Source of the DNA: Flavobacteriales bacterium | GTDB lineage: Bacteria > Bacteroidota > Bacteroidia > Flavobacteriales_D > Sanyastnellaceae | Direction of reading: 5' to 3' | DNA: 64,000 nt | NCBI GenBank assembly: GCA_947442505.1 | Contig: CANEVR010000008.1 | Location: forward strand, 1-64,000 | In this document: positions 27,661-37,123 of the stretch, in pieces | Position numbering within the stretch: position 1 is the stretch's first letter | Layout: each line of letters begins with the position of its first letter | The notes under the pieces: model-generated | The model's database searches: none | Told to the model about the DNA's origin: nothing | Seen by the model: the letters and a program-made list of their open reading frames with translations, nothing else | Translations under genes and position numbers: made by a program

Positions 27661-28743
27661 TTAAGCACTTCTTTTGTTTCTAAAAACTATATTGTAAATT
27701 GATTTAAAGAACAATTTTATATCTGTCCAAAAAGGACTTTTCTCCTTCATCTCTAAATACTCTTTTTCAGCAAAAAGAACATCTTCTTTAGAACCCTTCC
27801 TGTTCAACGCGACGTATGGAGGTATACAACCAGGTTTATGTTTTAGCCTTAACTTCTGAAGTTCCTCTGGAATATCTTGAAAATACCTTGCACTTACAGG
27901 CCGGACACCTAAGAGACGCATCTCTCCTTTTAAAACATTAATCAATTGAGGAAGCTCATCCAACCAATACCTTCTTAAAAATGGACCATAAAAAGTCAAT
28001 CTAAAATCATCTGCAGGCTTACCTGTTTCAGCGTATCCATTCAGTTTCAGAATATAATCGTGCAGATACTCAGCGTAGGGATGCATTGTTCTGAACTTAT
28101 AAACTTTAATTGTTTTTCCGTTCTTACCCAATCGATTCAATTTAATCAAAGGGCCATAACTTGGATTTTCTCCGACAATAGGTTCCGATACCTTGGTTAC
28201 TCTAAAATAATGAACCCCACCAATATTTGCAACACCACTAATCTCAAATCCACAACTCACCAACCTCCCAAGTACTTCACCTTCAGACAGCAGGCGATTC
28301 CTCCCTCTGGTTACTAAAAAGTACATTTTCTTTAATCCCCATATTTTAGGACTAATGCGCAAAAATAGAAATTCAAACAAAAAAACCACAGAAAAGTGAA
28401 AAGGATTTAGCTTCCTGCTTTTCCTGAGGTATCGATTCTTAATGCTCTCAAATCTTCCAATGTAAAATTGTCCGTTCTCTAGTTTCTCATTGACTTGAAT
28501 AAAAAATCGATTGATAAAACGGATATTATTCACCTTACCCAAATTGAGTATTCCATCCAGAGGCTCCTCCAAATTGTCAATATTAAATCCATTGGTAGTA
28601 TCTAACAACCTAACCCCAGAAAGATTTGATGGTAGCCAATCACAGAGAATCCGCAGCTCCTCTTGCGAAACACTTCTGTTTAAAAACTCTATTTTTGATT
28701 TTATCTTGTGCAACTCAATTAAATAATATTCTCCATCACGCAA
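27661..28743 (-). CDS. Initiating sugar-phosphate transferase with atypical N-terminal domain
   Basis: 360 residues. The C-terminal ~170 carry the bacterial sugar transferase (PF02397) core: YGPLIKLNRLGKNGKTIKVY, KFRTM, then FLRRYWLDELPQLINVLKGE with the catalytic Asp-Glu, and GVRPVS. This transfers a sugar-1-P to undecaprenyl-P and would prime surface polysaccharide synthesis. The usual N-terminal reentrant helix (KRxxDxxxS type) is absent. Instead there is a ~190-residue domain ending EGEVLGRLVSCGFEIS, which resembles a degenerate methyltransferase C-terminus, with one hydrophobic stretch (FHFSVVFLFEFLFLRI). The only in-frame start is TTG at 28743; the next Met is far downstream and an in-frame stop lies at 28789, so N-terminal loss is possible. 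Confidence 0.8.
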   Translation of the reverse strand: MRDGEYYLIELHKIKSKIEFLNRSVSQEELRILCDWLPSNLSGVRLLDTTNGFNIDNLEEPLDGILNLGKVNNIRFINRFFIQVNEKLENGQFYIGRFESIKNRYLRKSRKLNPFHFSVVFLFEFLFLRISPKIWGLKKMYFLVTRGRNRLLSEGEVLGRLVSCGFEISGVANIGGVHYFRVTKVSEPIVGENPSYGPLIKLNRLGKNGKTIKVYKFRTMHPYAEYLHDYILKLNGYAETGKPADDFRLTFYGPFLRRYWLDELPQLINVLKGEMRLLGVRPVSARYFQDIPEELQKLRLKHKPGCIPPYVALNRKGSKEDVLFAEKEYLEMKEKSPFWTDIKLFFKSIYNIVFRNKRSA

Positions 28744-28799
28744 ACAAGGGCAAAATACTGAACTAAACCAATTAGTTATACAAGAAGATTATAAATCTT

Positions 28800-30242
28800 C
28801 TACACACGCTTTCTACCTTCAACGTAATAATTGACAATAAACTTATACAAAAGCCGCACTCCCACGCCGGTCCCGCCCTTTGATCTATAATCTTGGGATT
28901 GATTAATCCATGCAGTACCTGCAATATCAATATGAACCCAAGGGTATTTGGTAAAATGTTGAAGAAACTTGCCTGCGGATATATGGCCTGCATTGCCACT
29001 ACCTAAATTCTTTAGATCTGCTACATCACTTTTTAATTCATCTCCGTAATCTGGCCATAACGGAAACTCCATGGTGCGCTCCCAAACCTCGAGTCCCGCC
29101 TGAGCAATGGATTTCATCACTCTTTCATCCGCAGTTCCCATCACGGCAGATGCATAGGTTCCGATGGCTCTGATAGCAGCTCCAGTGAGCGTAGCTAAAT
29201 CAATCACCAAATCAGGATTGTACTTCTGTGCATACACCAAAGCATCTGCCAATATTAAGCGACCCTCTGCATCTGTGTTCATCACTTCAATAGTAGTACC
29301 ATCAGAAATGGTTAAAACATCTTGTGGAACAATGGCATTCATGCCAGGGCGATTATCCGTTGCAGGAACCAAGCCTATCACATGAACGGGTAAATTATTG
29401 GCAGCAACTGCATACATCGTTCCTATTACTGCTGCTGCACCACCCATGTCGCATTTCATTTCATCCATGGAACCGGGCGTTGGCTTTAAAGACAATCCTC
29501 CCGTATCAAAAACCACTCCTTTACCTACCAAAACCAAAGGTTTCTTATTGCTTGGCTTGGCCGGCTTGTATTCCATAATGGTGAAGGTTGGTGGGTCGAT
29601 AGAACCCTTATTGACACCCAACAAACCACCCATTTTCAAGGATTCGATTTGCTTTTTGTGCAGCACTTTTACAGAAAAACCAGCTTCCTTTCCCAATCTC
29701 ACCGCCTCTTTAGACAATTGCTCTGCAGTTAAAAAAGAAACAGGTTCATTGACCAAGGTACGGGCCGCATGATTGGCATTTACTACGCCGTACAACTCAC
29801 GCTGTTTGTCCTCTGTGAGGTGTGTATCTTGAATATACATTTGCTCCAAAGACAATGCGCGTTCTTTGGCGTTGGTATAATACTTATTGAACTTGTAATT
29901 CCCCAAGGCCATTCCTTCAGCAAAGGCATAACTGATTTTCTCATCTACACCTTCACCTTTAACCAAAACAGCTTTCTCTTTGTTCGCATTGGCTGTTGCT
30001 TGCACATCATTTCCTTTGGTTCTCCATTTCTCCAAAGTTCTAGCGGATAAATCGCCATTATCAGCAAAATAGAAATACTCCCAGCTGCCCATATTCTGGA
30101 TGACTACACTATCCTTTTTATTCTTGCGCTGATCCAACAAATGCTGTTGAACGTCCTTATTCAAAGACTGAAAAATTTTAGACTTCTCGTTGTTCCATAA
30201 AACAACGATTACCTTGGACTCTAATTGCTTTTGCTTGGCCAT
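28800..30242 (-). CDS. pepA: Leucyl aminopeptidase (M17 family)
   Basis: 480 residues. A hexameric cytosolic metallo-exopeptidase that removes N-terminal hydrophobic residues. The catalytic domain contains VLVGKGVVFDTGGLSLKP (Lys and Asp metal ligands), DMGGAAAVIG, the M17 signature NTDAEGRLILADALVYA with Asp/Glu ligands and the catalytic Arg, and VIDLATLTGAAI. It is upstream of and co-directional with the sugar transferase (56-nt gap), with a 7-bp palindrome at 28784-28800 at its stop codon. Confidence 0.94.
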   Translation of the reverse strand: MAKQKQLESKVIVVLWNNEKSKIFQSLNKDVQQHLLDQRKNKKDSVVIQNMGSWEYFYFADNGDLSARTLEKWRTKGNDVQATANANKEKAVLVKGEGVDEKISYAFAEGMALGNYKFNKYYTNAKERALSLEQMYIQDTHLTEDKQRELYGVVNANHAARTLVNEPVSFLTAEQLSKEAVRLGKEAGFSVKVLHKKQIESLKMGGLLGVNKGSIDPPTFTIMEYKPAKPSNKKPLVLVGKGVVFDTGGLSLKPTPGSMDEMKCDMGGAAAVIGTMYAVAANNLPVHVIGLVPATDNRPGMNAIVPQDVLTISDGTTIEVMNTDAEGRLILADALVYAQKYNPDLVIDLATLTGAAIRAIGTYASAVMGTADERVMKSIAQAGLEVWERTMEFPLWPDYGDELKSDVADLKNLGSGNAGHISAGKFLQHFTKYPWVHIDIAGTAWINQSQDYRSKGGTGVGVRLLYKFIVNYYVEGRKRV

Positions 30243-30249
30243 TTCTTTA

Positions 30250-32313
30250 TTATTTAAATATTACTCTCTTGGTGGATTGCTTGCTTTCCGATTTCACCAT
30301 TAAAACATACAACCCAGGAGTTTGGTGTGGCAAGATGTACTTCAAATGATCGTTGGGGGCACTAGCAAAAGGTCTTGACCAAACCAATTGACCCAAGGCA
30401 TCATACAATTCAAATTGACCTCTCTGCGCCTGAATCCATTCTGTCTCGATGGTCATGTCTTCTTGAGATGGACTTGGATATACCGACCAATTCTGCAATG
30501 ACAAATCTTCCAATATCCCCGCACCCTCTTGACCGTAAACATTGATATCATCAATGTACAAGTTGTTTCCACCCTTGGCGACAAATTCAAACTTCACTTG
30601 AAAATGATCTGACATGTATGTGGGGTTGGAGATGAGCACCACATTGGATCCCCATTGATCTGGGCCTGATGGAACAAAATTTCCATCCGTATCTGGAGCG
30701 GTAGCCAAGTTAGAAATTCCCTGATGAATTTTAACCAATCCCCAATTTTGTCCGCAATCAGCAGATGCGCTGATTCTGAAACGATCATTGGTACTCGTTG
30801 TCTTTTTGGCCCATGCCCATTTGTAGGAAATGTAAATGGTATCTCTGCCTGACATGTCAAATGGAGCAGAAATCAATTCATCCTTACTGTCAATGATGCT
30901 CACTGTTGAGTTCAGCAATCGCAAAGATTTACTGCCAGAAAAGGAAACATTGTTTACGATACCGTAACCAGCATCGCCCATTTCATTCCAAACAGACCAA
31001 CGATCTGTATTGGGCCATACTTCCTCAAAACCCTCCCAAATGGGTGCTTCCAGCGCAGGTGCTTGAAAAACATGAATGAGATTATTCTTCACTTTTGTCA
31101 AGTTTCCTGTAGGATTCCCAACTGTCAAGGTAACCGTATAAATGCCCGCTTGCTCGTAGGTATGAATTGGATTTTGGTGAATATTGGGGTCTGATCCCGT
31201 TATGGTATTTCCATCACCGAAATCCCAGGTCCATGTTGAAGGCGCGTTGTAACTATTGTCATTAAAAGCAATATTTTCACCTGCGCAAATAACAACTTTG
31301 TCTGATTCAAAATCAGCCACACACAAAGCTGGATTGGCGACTCCTGTGGCGTTGAGATTGGATGCTGAAATCAATTGATTGCGCTGAGCTATAGAAGAAG
31401 TCAAAGCAGCGCGCATTCTGACCGCCTGTCCAATGGTAAACATTCTTGAACAATAGCTGTACTCCATGTAGTTCTGTACGTTATCCAGTGGACTACCGCA
31501 GCTTGCCCCTTGCAGGTTGCAAGAAGTCCATCCGATTGTCAATGGGGTATCTTCTACATCATCATCAATGTCACAATTGGTAGCAACGGCTGGCTCATTG
31601 CCATCTCCCCAGGTATGTTTAAGGTTGAGCCAATGTCCAGCCTCGTGGGTTAAGGTTCTTGACTTTTGTACTGAACTCGTGCCAATTGACCCAACATAAT
31701 CGGAACGGACAACAATTCCATCCGTCGACATGCCCCAATTCCCCGCGACATTGGGCGGTAAGTTGGAATAACCTGCAGCTCCGTTGGCATTTTGAACAAC
31801 CCAAATATTCAGGTATTCATTTCTTGGCCACATGATAAGGTCTTTAACCTGTTGATCACCCACTGTTGTCAAATCACTGACTGTTCTTGTGATTCCTGAA
31901 GTACAATTTCCATTGGGATCCTTGGTGGCCAATTTGAATTCAATTCCAACATCAGCAACCAATTGATCAAATGCATCCACAACGATCACAGTATCGCTGT
32001 TCATTTTTCTGAAATCCCTATTCAGGATAAACAACCCATCCAAAATTTGATCATCTGAAATGTTCTCTGAACCATAATTGTGCACAACATGAAAAACAAC
32101 TGGAATGGTGTAAATGGTTTGACCACCCCTGGACTCTTGGAAAGTGCGCGTATACTCATCCAAATAGGCTGCAGCGCTCATGGCCTCTTGTCTATACTCT
32201 GGATGTTTTTCAAAGAAAGCATCCATGGCGTGCACTTGTCCGCAAGGATGCTCATGCTGTGCCCAAACAGAAATGGTTAGCAACCATCCCAACATTAAAA
32301 AAAGTTTATTCAT
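30250..32313 (-). CDS. T9SS-secreted M43 metalloprotease with PKD domain
   Basis: 687 residues. Signal peptide to about SVWAQ. The pappalysin-type (M43B) zinc site is HEAGHWLNLKH (HExxHxxxxxH; the usual Gly is Asn, about residue 222), with a later Met-turn NYMEYS. A PKD domain follows (WDFGDGNTITG, HTYEQAGIYTVTLTV), then an adhesion-like beta domain (about 430-590) and a type A T9SS sorting domain (WSVYPSPSQEDMTIE, FELYDALGQLVW, PGLYVLMVKSESK, KRVIFK). It should be secreted and anchored at the cell surface and degrade extracellular proteins. ATG 32313 is chosen, with CAAATTTG (-7-like) 5 nt upstream. leucyl aminopeptidase begins 8 nt downstream. Confidence 0.9.
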   Translation of the reverse strand: MNKLFLMLGWLLTISVWAQHEHPCGQVHAMDAFFEKHPEYRQEAMSAAAYLDEYTRTFQESRGGQTIYTIPVVFHVVHNYGSENISDDQILDGLFILNRDFRKMNSDTVIVVDAFDQLVADVGIEFKLATKDPNGNCTSGITRTVSDLTTVGDQQVKDLIMWPRNEYLNIWVVQNANGAAGYSNLPPNVAGNWGMSTDGIVVRSDYVGSIGTSSVQKSRTLTHEAGHWLNLKHTWGDGNEPAVATNCDIDDDVEDTPLTIGWTSCNLQGASCGSPLDNVQNYMEYSYCSRMFTIGQAVRMRAALTSSIAQRNQLISASNLNATGVANPALCVADFESDKVVICAGENIAFNDNSYNAPSTWTWDFGDGNTITGSDPNIHQNPIHTYEQAGIYTVTLTVGNPTGNLTKVKNNLIHVFQAPALEAPIWEGFEEVWPNTDRWSVWNEMGDAGYGIVNNVSFSGSKSLRLLNSTVSIIDSKDELISAPFDMSGRDTIYISYKWAWAKKTTSTNDRFRISASADCGQNWGLVKIHQGISNLATAPDTDGNFVPSGPDQWGSNVVLISNPTYMSDHFQVKFEFVAKGGNNLYIDDINVYGQEGAGILEDLSLQNWSVYPSPSQEDMTIETEWIQAQRGQFELYDALGQLVWSRPFASAPNDHLKYILPHQTPGLYVLMVKSESKQSTKRVIFK

Positions 32314-32418
32314 TGTTTCAAATTTGCAGGACAACAAAAATATCTGAAATTCAAGGTGAACGTTGGATTTTTTTGGTTAAATACACGTATTTTCGCAATC
32401 CGCAAATTGGGGTAAATT

Positions 32419-34209
32419 ATGGATCACATCAGGAATTTCTGCATTATCGCACACATTGACCACGGCAAAAGCACGTTGGCCGATCGTCTTTTACAAATTA
32501 CCAAGACGGTTGATGACAGAAAATTGGTTGCCCAAACCCTTGATGACATGGACTTGGAGCGTGAAAAGGGAATTACCATTAAAGCCCACGCCATCCAGAT
32601 GAGTCATACCCACAAAGGTAAAAATTACACCCTCAATTTGATTGACACTCCCGGTCACGTTGACTTTAGTTACGAGGTTTCTCGATCCATCGCTTCTTGT
32701 GAAGGAGCGTTATTGATTGTAGACTGCACCCAGGGCATTCAAGCCCAAACCATTTCCAATCTTTATTTGGCGATGGAACATGATTTGACCATCATTCCCA
32801 TTCTCAATAAAATTGATTTGCCCAATGCAGAACCTGAATTAGTTAAAGATCAGGTAGTGGAGTTATTGGGATGTGAACGTGATGAAATTCTCATCGCCTC
32901 CGGAAAAACAGGCCAAGGTGTAGATTTGATTTTAGAAGCCATTTGTGAGCGCATCACTCCTCCCAAAGGTGATCCTTCTGCACCATTGCAGGCCATGATT
33001 TTTGATTCCGTCTTTAATTCTTTTCGTGGAATCATTGCCTATTATAAAATTTTGAATGGTACACTAAAAAAGGGAGACAAAGTAAAATTCATGAGCAATG
33101 GTCGTGAATATTTTGCAGATGAAATTGGTTGCCTTGGATTGGATTTGATGCCACGCACTGAAGTGAAAGCGGGCGATGTTGGATATATCATTTCAGGTAT
33201 AAAAACAGCATCTGAAGTAAAAGTGGGTGACACCATCACAACGACAGTCAATCCATGTTTGGAAGCGGTTAAAGGTTTTGAAGATGTGAAACCCATGGTA
33301 TTTGCGGGTGTCTACCCCGTTGATACAGATGAATACGAGGAACTCCGCGCAAGCATGGAGAAACTTCAATTGAATGATGCCTCTTTGGTATTTGAACCTG
33401 AAAGCTCAGCGGCATTGGGATTTGGATTCCGATGTGGATTCCTTGGAATGCTCCACATGGAAATTATCCAAGAAAGATTGGAACGTGAGTTCAATATGAC
33501 TGTCATTACTACTGTGCCCAACGTAAGCTATATCGCCTACTTAAAGGATGGTACGCAGCATGAAATACACAATCCATCAGAATTGCCGGATCCCAATAAA
33601 TTGGAATATGTGGAGGAACCCTACATCAAAGCTCAAGTGATTACCAAATCCGATTACATTGGCGCTATCATGACGCTTTGCATTGAAAAGCGCGGCATGT
33701 TGACCAATCAAGTTTATTTGACTTCTGATCGAATTGAATTGACTTTCGAAATGCCATTGGCTGAAATTGTCTTTGACTTTTACGATCGCCTCAAGACCAT
33801 TTCGAAAGGATATGCTTCATTTGATTATTTCCCTATAGGCATGCAACAGTCTGACTTGGTGAAAATGGATATCTTGTTAAATGGTGATCAAGTAGATGCA
33901 TTGAGCGCATTGATACACAGGGATCATGCTTTTGATTTGGGTAAAAAGATTTGCATCAAATTGCGTGAATTGATCCCAAGACAACAATTTGAGATTGCAT
34001 TACAAGCCGCGATTGGTGCTAAAATTATCGCACGCGAAACCATCAAGGCATTGCGCAAGGACGTTACTGCCAAATGTTATGGTGGTGATATTTCTCGTAA
34101 AAGAAAGTTGCTAGAAAAACAAAAAGAAGGAAAAAAGAGAATGCGACAAGTAGGTTCTGTTGAGGTTCCGCAAGAAGCGTTCTTGGCAGTGTTGAAACTG
34201 AATTCATAA
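32419..34209 (+). CDS. lepA: Elongation factor 4 (LepA)
   Basis: 596 residues, standard length. Ribosome-dependent GTPase that acts on stalled or back-translocating ribosomes. G1 is [15 protein letters not shown], the switch region contains RGIT-like [13 protein letters not shown]3 is [12 protein letters not shown], and G4 is [11 protein letters not shown]. The LepA-specific C-terminal domain ends [24 protein letters not shown](R). It is divergent from the M43 protease gene; TATTTTCG (32388-32395) is a likely -7 box. Confidence 0.97.
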   Translation: MDHIRNFCIIAHIDHGKSTLADRLLQITKTVDDRKLVAQTLDDMDLEREKGITIKAHAIQMSHTHKGKNYTLNLIDTPGHVDFSYEVSRSIASCEGALLIVDCTQGIQAQTISNLYLAMEHDLTIIPILNKIDLPNAEPELVKDQVVELLGCERDEILIASGKTGQGVDLILEAICERITPPKGDPSAPLQAMIFDSVFNSFRGIIAYYKILNGTLKKGDKVKFMSNGREYFADEIGCLGLDLMPRTEVKAGDVGYIISGIKTASEVKVGDTITTTVNPCLEAVKGFEDVKPMVFAGVYPVDTDEYEELRASMEKLQLNDASLVFEPESSAALGFGFRCGFLGMLHMEIIQERLEREFNMTVITTVPNVSYIAYLKDGTQHEIHNPSELPDPNKLEYVEEPYIKAQVITKSDYIGAIMTLCIEKRGMLTNQVYLTSDRIELTFEMPLAEIVFDFYDRLKTISKGYASFDYFPIGMQQSDLVKMDILLNGDQVDALSALIHRDHAFDLGKKICIKLRELIPRQQFEIALQAAIGAKIIARETIKALRKDVTAKCYGGDISRKRKLLEKQKEGKKRMRQVGSVEVPQEAFLAVLKLNS

Positions 34210-34235
34210 TTGAAGAAAACTTATTGAGACAATGC

Positions 34236-34262
34236 ATAAGCCCTCCACATGTGAGGGCTTAT
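34236..34262 (+). terminator. Hairpin between lepA and polA
   Basis: A 10-bp stem ATAAGCCCTC / GAGGGCTTAT with a 7-nt loop, 26 nt after the lepA stop codon. The right arm runs directly into the polA -7 box, so the lepA terminator and polA promoter are merged. The T-run is short. Confidence 0.65.
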
Positions 34263-34267
34263 CTTTG
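34260..34267 (+). promoter_or_regulatory. -7 box 4 nt before the polA start
   Basis: TATCTTTG matches TAnnTTTG exactly and is followed by AGAC and ATG at 34272. The expected transcription start would be at or next to the start codon. Confidence 0.5.
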
Positions 34268-34271
34268 AGAC

Positions 34272-37040
34272 ATGATCTCTCAAAACCATCCCAGAAAACT
34301 CTTTTTACTCGATGCATACGCGTTGATTTTTAGAGCTTACTACGCTTTTATTCGCAGCCCCAGAATCTCATCAAAGGGATTAAATACCTCAGCGATGTTT
34401 GGATTCACCAATGTCCTCTTGGATATCATGCGCAATGAAAAACCTTCTCACATGGCTGTGGTTTTTGACGCTCCTGCCCAAACACTTCGTGAGATAGACT
34501 ACGAGGCCTACAAAGCCAATAGAGAAGAAACCCCAGAGGATATCAAACTTAGCGTGCCATACATCATGCAAATCATTGATGCTTTCAATATACCCATCTT
34601 GATGAAGGAAGGATACGAAGCGGATGATGTGGTGGGCACATTGGCCAAAGTGGCCGAAAAAGAAGGTTTCTTGACCTACATGATGACCAGCGACAAAGAT
34701 TATGGTCAGTTGGTTTCTGAAAATATTTTTGTTTACAAACCAGGATACCAAGGCGGTCCAGCTGAAATATTGGGGATTCCAGAGGTATTAGAAAAATTCA
34801 ATATCCAAAGAATTGATCAGGTGATTGATATCTTGGGCATGATGGGAGACGCTGTAGATAACATTCCCGGAATACCCGGCGTTGGTGAGAAGACAGCTCA
34901 AAAATTGGTCAAGGAATTTGGATCACTCGAAGGTCTTTTAGAAAATACCCATCAATTAAAAGGTAAGCTCAAAGAGAATGTTGAGCAATACAAAGACCAA
35001 GCAATTCTTTCCAAGAAATTAGCTACCATCATCTTGGATTCGCCCGTTCCTTTTGATGAAGAGCAATTGCGTTTGAAGGATTGGAACAAAGAAAAATTAA
35101 AGGATTTATTGGAAGAGTTGGAGTTCAGAACGTTAAGCAAACGAATACTCGGAGAGGAGCCTACAGAGCCCGTTCAAGGGGAGTTGTTTGCTGTGGAAAG
35201 CCATGATGCTCCTGCACCTGCCATGTGCAAAACCATATTGGATGTAGATCATGAATATCATCTGATTCAATCAAAAGAAGAATGTTTGGACTTGATGGAT
35301 CGCTTAAAAGGTGTAAACCAATTTTGCTTTGATACAGAAACATCAGATCTCAATACATTTACATGTCGGTTGGTAGGAATTTCTTTCTCCTTTAAAAAAG
35401 GCACTGGTTATTATGTTCATCTTCCCGAAGAACGCTCACAAGCCGATGAATGGCTTAAACTCTTTCAACCCATTTTAGAAGACTCCAGCAAAACACTCAT
35501 TGGTCACAACATCAAATTTGACTTGAAGGTCATGCGCCAATACGGAATTGACTTAAAAAACAATTTGTTTGACACCATGATAGCGCATTATTTACTTCAT
35601 CCTGATGGTAAACATGGAATGGATGAAGTGTCGGAAAAAATGTTGTGCTATACACCCATTAGTATTGAAACCTTAATAGGAAAAAAAGGGAAAGACCAAG
35701 GGAGCATGAGCACCTTGAATGCTGAACAAATTTGTGATTATGCTTGTGAAGATGCGGACATCACTTACCAACTTTTTGAAATCCTTGGACCGCAATTGGA
35801 GAAGGAAGGACTCATGGAGCTTTTTACAGATGTTGAAATGCGATTGATGCCCATACTGGCCGATATGGAATGGGAAGGAATAAAAATTGAAATACCATTT
35901 CTTAAAGTCTATTCGCAAGAATTGGAGAAGGATATCGCCATTATCGAAAAAGAAATTTTTGAATTGGCGGGAGAGACTTTCAACATGGATTCACCCAAGC
36001 AATTGGGCCCCATACTCTTTGAAAAATTAAAAATCACTGACGAGATAAAAAAGACCAAAACAGGACAGTACAGCACCGCGGAAGATGTACTATCCAAATA
36101 CATACACAGCCACCCTATCATTGCCAAGATTTTAGATTACCGCGAGCTAAGAAAGCTAAAATCGACCTATGTTGATGCTATTCCGGCGTTGGTTCAAAAT
36201 ACAACAGGAAGATTGCATACTTCTTTCATGCAAACGGTAGCAGCAACAGGTCGATTGAGTTCCAACAATCCCAACATTCAAAACATCCCCATTAGAACGG
36301 AGAAAGGCCGAAGAATACGCAAAGCATTTGTTGCCAGAGATGAGCAGCACACCATTCTCAGTGCTGACTATTCTCAAATTGAATTGAGGGTGATTGCCAG
36401 CATGAGTGAAGATCCCAATATGTGCGAGGCATTTAAAACTGGTGCAGATGTGCATCAGGCCACAGCATCTAAGGTGTTCCATGTTCCCATGGAGGAGGTA
36501 ACCAAAGAGATGCGAAGCAAGGCAAAAGCAGTAAACTTTGGAATTATCTATGGTCAAGGGGCGTTTGGTTTGGCACAAAATCTCGGTATCAGCAGAACTG
36601 AGGCAAAAGAAATCATTGACTCCTATTTTCAACAGTTTTCAACGCTCAAAAATTTCCAATCTGATCAAATAGATCGTGCCAAACACACAGGATATGTAGC
36701 CACATTACTTGGGCGTAAAAGACAACTTCCGGATATCAATAGTAAGAATGCCATAGTACGTGGATTTGCAGAAAGAAATGCCATTAACGCACCCATTCAA
36801 GGCTCAGCTGCTGACATCATTAAATTGGCTATGATCAAGATATATCAAGCCTTTCAAACGCATCATTTGAAATCCAAAATGATTTTGCAGGTGCATGACG
36901 AATTGGTATTTGACGTGTTGAAAGATGAATTGAATGAAGTCAAATCCATTGTTGAGGAGTGCATGGCCAAGGCCTATACATTGAATGTCCCTCTGCTTGC
37001 TGAGGCTGGTGTTGGAGACAATTGGCTAGAGGCGCATTGA
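34272..37040 (+). CDS. polA: DNA polymerase I
   Basis: 922 residues with all three domains. The 5'-3' exonuclease (1-~290) includes LFLLDAYALIFRAYYAF, EGYEADDVVGTLA and the H3TH region GIPGVGEKTAQKLVKEFG. The 3'-5' exonuclease (~320-500) retains its Asp-Glu pair in CFDTETSDLNTF, so proofreading is likely active, unlike in some Gram-positive enzymes. The polymerase domain has motif A DYSQIELRVIAS, motif B KAVNFGIIYGQGAFG and motif C LQVHDELVFDV. It removes RNA primers and fills gaps in replication and repair. purD is 83 bp downstream. Confidence 0.98.
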   Translation: MISQNHPRKLFLLDAYALIFRAYYAFIRSPRISSKGLNTSAMFGFTNVLLDIMRNEKPSHMAVVFDAPAQTLREIDYEAYKANREETPEDIKLSVPYIMQIIDAFNIPILMKEGYEADDVVGTLAKVAEKEGFLTYMMTSDKDYGQLVSENIFVYKPGYQGGPAEILGIPEVLEKFNIQRIDQVIDILGMMGDAVDNIPGIPGVGEKTAQKLVKEFGSLEGLLENTHQLKGKLKENVEQYKDQAILSKKLATIILDSPVPFDEEQLRLKDWNKEKLKDLLEELEFRTLSKRILGEEPTEPVQGELFAVESHDAPAPAMCKTILDVDHEYHLIQSKEECLDLMDRLKGVNQFCFDTETSDLNTFTCRLVGISFSFKKGTGYYVHLPEERSQADEWLKLFQPILEDSSKTLIGHNIKFDLKVMRQYGIDLKNNLFDTMIAHYLLHPDGKHGMDEVSEKMLCYTPISIETLIGKKGKDQGSMSTLNAEQICDYACEDADITYQLFEILGPQLEKEGLMELFTDVEMRLMPILADMEWEGIKIEIPFLKVYSQELEKDIAIIEKEIFELAGETFNMDSPKQLGPILFEKLKITDEIKKTKTGQYSTAEDVLSKYIHSHPIIAKILDYRELRKLKSTYVDAIPALVQNTTGRLHTSFMQTVAATGRLSSNNPNIQNIPIRTEKGRRIRKAFVARDEQHTILSADYSQIELRVIASMSEDPNMCEAFKTGADVHQATASKVFHVPMEEVTKEMRSKAKAVNFGIIYGQGAFGLAQNLGISRTEAKEIIDSYFQQFSTLKNFQSDQIDRAKHTGYVATLLGRKRQLPDINSKNAIVRGFAERNAINAPIQGSAADIIKLAMIKIYQAFQTHHLKSKMILQVHDELVFDVLKDELNEVKSIVEECMAKAYTLNVPLLAEAGVGDNWLEAH

Positions 37041-37123
37041 TGCTACTTTTTTACAATTGTTGGTAAGTCCAACTTTGGACATAGAAGACTCTTTGCTTAC
37101 TTTGTAACATAGAGAAAATTGCT

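Noticed and set aside
28784-28800. Palindrome GAAGATT-ATA-AATCTTC at the aminopeptidase stop as a terminator
   Set aside because: Seven-bp stem with 3-nt loop and no T-run; too weak to call.
37067-37080. GTCCAA/TTGGAC palindrome upstream of purD as a PurR-type operator
   Set aside because: Only a 2-nt centre and a single copy; not matched to any operator I know, so kept only as a note.
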